Source: Thermoflexales bacterium
Lineage (GTDB): Bacteria > Chloroflexota > Anaerolineae > Fen-1058
Length of the DNA stretch: 7,148 nt
Direction: 5' to 3'
Assembly (NCBI GenBank): GCA_017882055.1
Contig: JADGQE010000205.1
Location: 1-7,148, forward strand
The notes under the pieces are model-generated. The model was not told where the DNA came from, ran no database searches, and was given only the letters and a program-made list of their open reading frames with translations. Both the position numbers and the translations under genes were made by a program. This document shows, in pieces, positions 1 through 5,112 of the stretch (the first letter of the stretch is position 1; each line of letters starts with the position of its first letter).

Positions 1-1
1 C

Positions 2-967
2 GCAGTGGCGTACGTTGGCATGGATTTGACGATCGATGGCTTCGCCGTGGAAGCCACGGGTGAGGCCGATCGGTTTGTGGCGGCCATCAAGGCCGTGCGT
101 GAGATCAGCAAGCGCCCGTTGATATTGATCAGCCGTGATCCGAAAGTCATCGCTGCGGGCCTGGCGGCGTTGGGCAGCGAAGCGCCGTTGATCGATGGCG
201 CAGATGCGACCAACTGGGAAGCGATGGCTGGTATGGCGAAAGCCAACAAAGCGCCTCTGGTCGTCAACGCGGACTCGATCGAGGCGCTGGCCGATCTCAC
301 TGAGAAGATCAAAGGCAAGGGCGTTGAAGATCTGGTGATCGATCCGGCGGCGAAGAATCTCAGCCAGTTGCTGACGGTCAGCACGCAGCTGCGCCGTCTC
401 GCGTTGAAGAAGAATGTCCGCGCAGTGGGTTATCCGCTTTTGGTGTCTGCGAGTGATTCGATGCTGGCGACGCAAGCCATCGCGAAGTATGCAGGTTTTG
501 TCGTGCTGGCTGAGTTCAAGCCTGAGACAATCTATCCGTTGCTGGTCTTGCGCCAGAACATCTACACCGATCCGCAGAAACCGATTCAGGTGCAGCCGGG
601 TCTATATGAGATCAATAATCCCAAGCCGGAATCGCCGGTGCTGGTTACGACCAACTTCAGCATCACCTACTTCAGCGTGGCGAACGAAGTGGAAAGCAGC
701 GGCTTACCGGCGTGGCTGCTCGTCACCGATGCGGAAGGCATGAGCGTGCTCACGGCGTGGGCGGCGGGCAAGTTCGATGCAGAGCGCATTGCCAAGGCGG
801 TCAAGACCTTTAACGTGGCCGATAAGATCAGCAAGAAGCGCGTGGTGCTGCCCGGTCACGTCGCTGTGTTGTCGGGCGAGCTCGAAGCGGAGCTACCCGA
901 TTGGGAAATCCGGGTTGGGCCGCGTGAGGCTGTGGATTTACCCGCGTTTATGAAACGAGCGTTGTAG
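2..967 (+). CDS. acsC: Corrinoid iron-sulfur protein (CoFeSP) large subunit AcsC, 5'-truncated
   Basis: This is the gamma subunit of the corrinoid iron-sulfur protein, which carries the methyl group from methyl-H4folate (via AcsE) to acetyl-CoA synthase in the cytoplasm. About 321 C-terminal residues are present. The frame is open to the left edge, so the GTG at 5 is not a real start. Family members are about 440 residues long, so the N-terminal [4Fe-4S] domain, with its cysteines, lies outside the window. What remains is the TIM-barrel part, then the C-terminal corrinoid-binding domain. That domain shows the family hallmarks TTNFSITYFSVANEVE, then LLVTDAEGMSVLTAWAAGKF, then the terminal ELPDWEIRVGPREA segment. 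It is followed after 75 nt by the small cysteine protein and then RACo, its activator, which supports the call. Recognition rests on recalled family motifs, not an alignment. Confidence 0.93.
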   Translation, partial: AVAYVGMDLTIDGFAVEATGEADRFVAAIKAVREISKRPLILISRDPKVIAAGLAALGSEAPLIDGADATNWEAMAGMAKANKAPLVVNADSIEALADLTEKIKGKGVEDLVIDPAAKNLSQLLTVSTQLRRLALKKNVRAVGYPLLVSASDSMLATQAIAKYAGFVVLAEFKPETIYPLLVLRQNIYTDPQKPIQVQPGLYEINNPKPESPVLVTTNFSITYFSVANEVESSGLPAWLLVTDAEGMSVLTAWAAGKFDAERIAKAVKTFNVADKISKKRVVLPGHVAVLSGELEAELPDWEIRVGPREAVDLPAFMKRAL

Positions 968-1026
968 TTGGAGATTGGAGGTTGGACATTGGATGTTAGA
1001 AGACTGCTCCAACTTCCAATCTCCAA
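968..1026 (+). repeat. Long intergenic hairpin made of TTGGAGA-type words
   Basis: The left arm at 968-986 and right arm at 1008-1026 are 19 nt each. They pair at 18 Watson-Crick positions plus one G-U, around a 21-nt loop. The left arm starts on the base right after the acsC stop codon, and the right arm ends a few bases before the AAGGAG ribosome binding site of the next gene. There is no T-run, so it does not look like an intrinsic terminator. It is best read as a palindromic interspersed repeat that would fold in the operon mRNA. Confidence 0.75.
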
Positions 1027-1042
1027 ACGGAAGGAGATCAAT

Positions 1043-1258
1043 ATGTTGACCGATCGCGTGAAGAAGGCCATTCGCCCCGTTGATCAGGAGCGTTGCAAAG
1101 ATTGCCCGCCTGACCGCGTGTGCGCCTGGGATTGTGAACAGGGGCAGGGCGTGCTCGAAATCTTAATGGGTGAAGCGCTGGCCGATCAAGCCAAACTCAG
1201 CTGGCCGGACAAGCAGGACGTCGAGCAGGAGCAGGTGTTGTACGAAATATACACGTAA
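1043..1258 (+). CDS. Small four-cysteine protein of unknown function in the acs cluster
   Basis: I do not recognise this 71-residue protein. The start at 1043 is chosen because AAGGAG lies just upstream (1031-1036). An in-frame TTG at 968 would give 96 residues but would translate through the hairpin repeat. The visible feature is a cysteine cluster C18-x2-C21-x5-C27-x3-C31 in a basic-to-acidic, soluble sequence, followed by an acidic C-terminal half with no membrane segment or signal peptide. The cluster could bind an Fe-S centre or zinc. It sits between the large CoFeSP subunit and the CoFeSP activator, so a role in assembly, reduction or protection of the corrinoid protein is a reasonable inference, but nothing in the sequence proves it. 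The good ribosome binding site and normal codon use argue that it is a real gene. Confidence 0.7.
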   Translation: MLTDRVKKAIRPVDQERCKDCPPDRVCAWDCEQGQGVLEILMGEALADQAKLSWPDKQDVEQEQVLYEIYT

Positions 1259-1320
1259 TGCGTATTGCGTATTGCGTAAAGAACACTTTCCCGTTACGCA
1301 GTATGCACTACGCACCATGC
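1258..1320 (+). repeat. ATGCGTATT-family palindromic repeat, copy 1 (5' of RACo)
   Basis: Arms at 1260-1279 and 1294-1313 pair over 20 positions, with two G-U pairs and one mismatch, around a 14-nt loop. The left edge (1258-1273) is identical over 16 nt to 3366-3381, and 1305-1317 is identical over 13 nt to 3398-3410, so this is the same repeat family as the copy after RACo, in the same orientation. The repeat contributes the ATG that overlaps the preceding stop codon (TAATG). That ATG is therefore probably not a functional start. Confidence 0.75.
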
Positions 1321-1326
1321 TATTCT

Positions 1327-3360
1327 ATGGCTGAACACAGCGTTACTTTCAACTTAGATGAAACGATCGGCACTCACGCGCAGCGGCCATCTCACCCAGT
1401 GCAGGTGCCGACGGGTACGCTGCTGACCGAGGCCGCGCATCAAGCCGGTGTCGAGATCGTGCAGCCGTGCGGCGGGCAAGGACGCTGTGGGCGTTGTGCG
1501 GTGCGTGTCGCCAAAGGTGATGTGCGCCGCCGCAGTACGCTGCGCCTCACCGCGGAAGATGTGGCGAGTGGTTACACGCTGGCTTGCCAATCGGTGGTTG
1601 AAGGCGATGTCAGTGTGACTGTTCCGCTGCAGGAAAAGATCGAGCGGCGTTTAACGACCGATCGCGTGGTTGCCGAAGTCACAGTACCGGTAGGTTACGA
1701 TCCGCGCCTGGTGCAGACAATCCAGCGGGTGACGCTGATGCTCACGCCGCCCAGTATCGACGATCAAACTGATGACTGGAGTCGTCTCACAACGGCGCTG
1801 CGCCAACACGCAGGTATCGAGGAAGTACGTGTGTCCTTGCCTTTGCTGCGTCGCATTGGTTCGGTCCTGCGCGAAGCCGAGTGGAAAGTTACCGCTGTTT
1901 TTGAATCAGCAATCCCGCTCCGCTTCGCTCCGGGGACTATAGTCAGCAATCAGCAACACTTGCACCGCGCTGCGGATGCAGTGCAGGTGTCAGCAATCAG
2001 ACTCATCGATTTGCGTCCTAAGGAAACAACGTTGTTTGGCATCGCGGTTGACATCGGCACGACGACGGTTTCATGTTGGTTAGTCGATCTGCTTAGCGGC
2101 AAGGTCATGCAGCAAGCGGCTGAATACAACGGTCAGATCGCTCGTGGCGAAGATGTCATCTCACGCATCATCTACGCGAGTAAGAACGGCAGCGATATTG
2201 AAATGCAGTCGCTGGTGCTGGACACGATCAATTCGTTGATTGCCTCAGCCTGTGAGAAAGCCAAAGTCGATCCGGACAATGTCTTCAAGGCGACGATTGC
2301 GGGCAACAGCACGATGATGCATCTGCTGTTGAACATCCCCGCAGCGAGCATTCGCCTCGCGCCGTTTGTCACCGCGATTAATCACGTGCCGTTGTTGATG
2401 GCGAGCGATCTGGGCCTGAAGATTAATCCTGAAGCGACGATCGATTGTTTGCCGGGTGTGGCGAGTTACGTCGGCGCGGACATCACGGCGGGCGTGCTCT
2501 CGTCGGGCATGGAAGACAGCGAACAGTTGACGTTGTTCATGGATGTCGGCACGAATGGCGAGATCGTGCTGGGTTCCAAGGAGTGGCTGGTGACGTGTGC
2601 CTGTTCGGCCGGCCCGGCCTTTGAAGGTGCGGGCGTGGTCAATGGCATGCGGGCGACGCGCGGCGCGATCGAAGAAGTGTGGATCAACAGCGACACGCTC
2701 GAACCAACCTATCGCGTGATCGGCGGCGCAGCCGCGAAGCCGCGCGGTATTTGCGGCAGCGGCCTGATTTCGCTGCTGTCCGAGATGTTCATCACGGGCG
2801 TGCTCGACAAGGGCGGCAACTTAATGCCTCTCCCCTCGCCTGAGGCAGGAGAGGGGCCGGGGGTGAGGTCGCGTGTTCGACCGGGCGGGCACGGCCTTGA
2901 ATACGTCGTGGCCTGGGCGAAGGAAACGTGGCAGGGCAAAGATATTGTCATGACGCACGTCGATGTCGATAACTTGCTGCGCGCCAAAGCGGCAATTTAT
3001 GCCGGTTATAGTGTCCTGGCCGATCGAGTGGGTGTGCCGCTTGAATCTGTCGAGCGTTTCTTGATTGGCGGCTCGTTTGGCAAATACATCAACGTCGAGA
3101 AGGCGGTACAAATCGGCCTGCTGCCCGATCTGCCCTGGGAGCGATTCCAGTTCCTGGGCAACACGTCGATCAAAGGTGCTTATCGGGCGCTGCTCGATTG
3201 CCATGAGCGGCAGCGCATCGCTGAGATTGCCGCGCGCATGACGTACATCGAACTCTCGGCGGACAACACGTTCTACGAAGCGTTTACTTCGGCGCTGTTT
3301 CTGCCTCATACAGATTTGAGCAAGTTTCCGGCTGTGGCTGAAGCATTGAATAAATCATAA
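1327..3360 (+). CDS. RACo-type reductive activator of CoFeSP (2Fe-2S ferredoxin + ASKHA ATPase)
   Basis: This is an ATP-dependent activator (DUF4445/ASKHA family) that re-reduces the inactive cob(II) form of the corrinoid iron-sulfur protein. From ATG 1327 it has 677 residues. The N-terminal plant-type [2Fe-2S] domain has C48-x5-C54-x2-C57-x29-C87 (PCGGQGRCGRC then LACQ). A linker domain follows at about 95-235. The actin-like ATPase domain starts at D242 (DIGTTT), with AGNSTMMH near N327, DVGTNGE at D406 and GGSFGKYIN at G581. Alternative starts at 1258 and 1303 lie inside a palindromic repeat. No clear Shine-Dalgarno precedes 1327, so the start is the least certain point. Two segments look repeat-derived: residues 197-224 (between duplicated SAI codons) and about 501-515 (REP-like). 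Both keep the frame and all recognised motifs, so the protein is probably functional. Its place between acsC and acsE supports a CoFeSP activator over related methyltransferase activators. Confidence 0.9.
   Translation: MAEHSVTFNLDETIGTHAQRPSHPVQVPTGTLLTEAAHQAGVEIVQPCGGQGRCGRCAVRVAKGDVRRRSTLRLTAEDVASGYTLACQSVVEGDVSVTVPLQEKIERRLTTDRVVAEVTVPVGYDPRLVQTIQRVTLMLTPPSIDDQTDDWSRLTTALRQHAGIEEVRVSLPLLRRIGSVLREAEWKVTAVFESAIPLRFAPGTIVSNQQHLHRAADAVQVSAIRLIDLRPKETTLFGIAVDIGTTTVSCWLVDLLSGKVMQQAAEYNGQIARGEDVISRIIYASKNGSDIEMQSLVLDTINSLIASACEKAKVDPDNVFKATIAGNSTMMHLLLNIPAASIRLAPFVTAINHVPLLMASDLGLKINPEATIDCLPGVASYVGADITAGVLSSGMEDSEQLTLFMDVGTNGEIVLGSKEWLVTCACSAGPAFEGAGVVNGMRATRGAIEEVWINSDTLEPTYRVIGGAAAKPRGICGSGLISLLSEMFITGVLDKGGNLMPLPSPEAGEGPGVRSRVRPGGHGLEYVVAWAKETWQGKDIVMTHVDVDNLLRAKAAIYAGYSVLADRVGVPLESVERFLIGGSFGKYINVEKAVQIGLLPDLPWERFQFLGNTSIKGAYRALLDCHERQRIAEIAARMTYIELSADNTFYEAFTSALFLPHTDLSKFPAVAEALNKS
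1906..1998 (+). repeat. Apparent in-frame 84-bp insert bounded by 9-bp direct repeats inside RACo
   Basis: TCAGCAATC occurs at 1906-1914, 1943-1951 and 1990-1998. The outer two copies are exactly 84 bp apart, in frame, both encoding Ser-Ala-Ile. The material between includes a short C/G-rich palindromic stretch (about 1914-1935) and an imperfect inverted repeat, CACTTGCAC (1957-1965) against GTGCAGGTG (1981-1989). Removing one repeat unit joins VFESAI directly to RLIDLRPKE, which reads like the normal linker before the DIGTTT motif. Origin by insertion is inferred from this structure. Confidence 0.5.
2827..2868 (+). repeat. REP-like palindromic element inside the RACo coding sequence
   Basis: CCTCTCC (2827-2833) pairs with GGAGAGG (2848-2854). 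Inside it, CCTC (2834-2837) pairs with GAGG (2842-2845) around a GCCT loop. It continues as the G-rich GGCCGGGGGTGAGG (2855-2868). This resembles widespread intergenic repeats whose minus strand reads as LTPGPSPASGEG, which this one does. It encodes residues about 501-515 (PLPSPEAGEGPGVRS) in frame, at a place where I expect a short variable loop in the family. Confidence 0.65.
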
Positions 3361-3365
3361 CCGTC

Positions 3366-3424
3366 ATGCGTATTGCGTATTCCGTTGGATCGGTTACGCA
3401 CTACGCACCACGGAATACGCAATA
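3366..3424 (+). repeat. ATGCGTATT-family palindromic repeat, copy 2 (3' of RACo, 5' of acsE)
   Basis: Perfect 15-nt arms at 3371-3385 and 3410-3424 form a hairpin with a 24-nt loop. The loop also contains the TTACGCACTACGCACC word shared with copy 1 at 1258-1320. The right arm ends on the base immediately before the GGAG ribosome binding site of acsE (3425-3428), so folding could affect acsE initiation. There is no T-run to suggest a terminator. Confidence 0.8.
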
Positions 3425-3433
3425 GGAGCTAAC

Positions 3434-4357
3434 ATGTACATCATCGGCGAAAACATCCATATCATTTCGGACAAAGTGAAAGAGGCGCTCAAAGCGCGCG
3501 ATGCCAGGTTCTTCCAGGAACTGGCGGTGAAGCAAGTCGAAGCGGGTGCGCAGGCGCTCGACATCAACCTCGGCCCACGCAAGGCCGACGGGACCGAAGT
3601 CTTCCCGTGGATGGTCGAGACGGTGCAGGCCGTGGTCGATGTGCCGCTCAGTTTCGACACGACGAATTTGGCGGGTATCGAGGCCGGCTTGAAGAAAATC
3701 ACCAAGGCCCAGCCGATCATCAATTCGACTTCGGCCGAGCCGGAGCGATTGGAGAAAGTGCCACTGGTGGCAAAGCAGTACAACACGCGGTTGATTGCGT
3801 TGACGATGGGCAAGAGCGGCATCCCGATCGCGTCCGATGAGCGCGTCAACATCGCGATTGAGTCGTTGATCCCGCGCATGGTCGAGATCGATTTTCCGAT
3901 GCAAGACCTGATCATCGATCCGTTGGTGCTGACGGTGTCGGGCTGCCAGCAGTATTGCCCGCATCTGATCGATGCGGTGCGCACGCTGCCGGTCGCCTGG
4001 GATCCGTCGCCGGCCATCTCGGTCGGGTTATCCAATGTCTCCAACGCCGTGCCGAACGAACATCGCCCGTTGATCAATCGCGTGTATCTGGCGATGCTGA
4101 TGGGCGTCGGTCTGAAGATGATGATTGCCAATCCAATGGACAAGGAACAGAATGAAGTCATCCGCGTCATCGAAACCCGTGACGAAAGCACACCCGTCGG
4201 GCGGTTGTATTTGAAGATCGCGGATCGGAACGCGGCGATGGAAGATCCGTCGCTCGAAGATGTCGATGTCAGTGATCCGGAACAAATGGCGATCTGGAAG
4301 ACCGTGCAGATTCTGCTGAACAAAGTCATCTACGCCGACGGCTATCTGAATCAATAA
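3434..4357 (+). CDS. acsE: Methyl-H4folate:corrinoid iron-sulfur protein methyltransferase
   Basis: AcsE transfers the N5-methyl group of methyl-H4folate to cob(I)amide on the corrinoid iron-sulfur protein, as a soluble TIM-barrel pterin-binding enzyme. The start at 3434 has GGAG five bases upstream. Family motifs are all present: IGENIHI at the N-terminus, LDINLGPRK (D43, N45), SFDTTN (D75), INSTSAEPER (N97), LIIDPLVL (D162), GCQQYCPHLIDA and GLSNVSNAVP (N201). D75, N97, D162 and N201 match, with a two-residue shift after the first half, the pterin-site residues I recall as D75, N97, D160 and N199 in the Moorella enzyme. At 307 residues it is about 45 longer than that roughly 262-residue protein. 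The excess lies near residues 240-290, an acidic stretch between NPMDKEQ and the terminal ILLNKVIYADGYL. Between RACo and the CBS gene, it belongs to the same transcription unit. Confidence 0.95.
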   Translation: MYIIGENIHIISDKVKEALKARDARFFQELAVKQVEAGAQALDINLGPRKADGTEVFPWMVETVQAVVDVPLSFDTTNLAGIEAGLKKITKAQPIINSTSAEPERLEKVPLVAKQYNTRLIALTMGKSGIPIASDERVNIAIESLIPRMVEIDFPMQDLIIDPLVLTVSGCQQYCPHLIDAVRTLPVAWDPSPAISVGLSNVSNAVPNEHRPLINRVYLAMLMGVGLKMMIANPMDKEQNEVIRVIETRDESTPVGRLYLKIADRNAAMEDPSLEDVDVSDPEQMAIWKTVQILLNKVIYADGYLNQ

Positions 4358-4396
4358 ATCAATAGCCTTCACATCATTTAAGCAAGGAGCCAAGCC

Positions 4397-4843
4397 ATGA
4401 CGACTGTCAGAGATTTGTTGAAAGCCCGGGCCGAGAAGAGCATTTGGTCGCTGTCGCCAGATATGACCGTGCTGGAAGCGCTGCAGGCCATGTCCGATCA
4501 CAACGTCGGCGCGATGCCGGTGCTCGAAGGGGATCGGCTGCTCGGGGTGTTCTCCGAACGTGACTACGCGCGCAAGATCGTTCTGAAAGGCCGGCATTCC
4601 AACGAGACGCCGGTGCGCGAGGCGATGACACGCGATGTGGTTACGGTGGGACTAGATGAGACGCTGGAGGCGTGTCTGCAGCTGATGAACGAAAAGCATA
4701 TCCGGCACCTGCCCGTCGTCGAAGATGGCAAGCTGGTGTCGCATTTTTCCATACGCGATCTACTGCAGTGGATGATTGATGCCCAGCGGCACAGGATTAA
4801 CAAGCTGGAGGATTATATTGAAGGCACGGACTATGGACACTAG
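4397..4843 (+). CDS. Two-CBS-domain protein
   Basis: This 148-residue soluble protein consists almost entirely of a tandem CBS (Bateman) module. CBS1 spans about residues 8-62 (TVLEALQAMSDHNVGAMPVLEGDRLLGVFSERDYARK). CBS2 spans about 73-130 (REAMTRDVVTVGLDETLEACLQLMNEKHIRHLPVVEDGKLVSHFSIRDLL). A short helical tail follows (HRINKLEDYIEG). Such stand-alone proteins often bind adenine nucleotides or related ligands. No catalytic domain is attached. The start is supported by AAGGAG at 4384-4389, seven bases from the ATG, and the gene lies 39 nt after acsE, so it is very likely cotranscribed. Its partner is not evident. A ligand-sensing role for the methyl branch is possible but inferred only from position. 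CBS2 has LVSHFSIRDLL where GIVS is more common, a minor deviation. Confidence 0.9.
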   Translation: MTTVRDLLKARAEKSIWSLSPDMTVLEALQAMSDHNVGAMPVLEGDRLLGVFSERDYARKIVLKGRHSNETPVREAMTRDVVTVGLDETLEACLQLMNEKHIRHLPVVEDGKLVSHFSIRDLLQWMIDAQRHRINKLEDYIEGTDYGH

Positions 4844-4938
4844 CGCTTACTGGCGATGATGTTCAAGACTAAGAATCTCGTGCCCGCTTCACTGTTCTCA
4901 TGGATTTCAGGTAATCGTTCAGTGGGCATCTCAGCTTT

Positions 4939-5060
4939 ACCACAAAGACACTACGACACGAAGAATTTTTAGCAAGACGTGGTCAACTCACAAAAACTTA
5001 GTGTCTGCCCATACCCGCCGCAATGCGGCGGTGGGCCGCCAGGCGTTGTGCCTTGGTGGT
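4939..5060 (+). repeat. Interrupted palindromic repeat with a nested GC-rich hairpin, upstream of metVF
   Basis: This lies in the 269-nt gap between the CBS gene and metVF. The left arm (ACCACAAAGACACT, from 4939) and right-arm pieces at 4997-5006 (CTTAGTGTCT) and 5046-5060 (TTGTGCCTTGGTGGT) look like one inverted repeat. Its right arm is split by about 39 bp (5007-5045). The splitting segment is itself a strong hairpin: CCGCCGC (5014-5020 region) against GCGGCGG (5025-5031 region) around AAT, with outer GCCCA/TGGGC pairing. The rest of the gap (4844-4938 and 5061-5100) shows nothing I can name. Confidence 0.5.
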
Positions 5061-5112
5061 GAGAATTCAAGCGCCAACTGAACGCATACGATTTCAGTTA
5101 GAGAGGGACCTT

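Noticed and set aside
968..1042. TTG at 968 as the start of the small cysteine protein
   Set aside because: It would translate the hairpin repeat. The ATG at 1043 has an AAGGAG at good spacing.
1258..1260. ATG overlapping the stop of the small cysteine gene as the RACo start
   Set aside because: It belongs to a palindromic repeat also found non-coding at 3366. A start at 1327 fits the family N-terminus better.
1906..1998. CRISPR-like reading of the three TCAGCAATC copies
   Set aside because: Units are 9 nt at unequal spacing (37 and 47 nt) inside a protein-coding frame, with no cas genes.
2709..2987. Minus-strand open frame containing LTPGPSPASGEG
   Set aside because: This peptide is a known artefact of translating REP-like repeats. 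The repeat lies inside RACo on the plus strand.
3394..4329. Minus-strand open frame of 311 codons opposite acsE
   Set aside because: Ser/Thr-rich composition with no motif. The plus strand carries acsE with all its active-site motifs.
5023..5112. Upstream extension of the metVF frame
   Set aside because: It would translate the repeat region. The ATG at 5113 has a proper ribosome binding site and begins just before the MetV-like domain.
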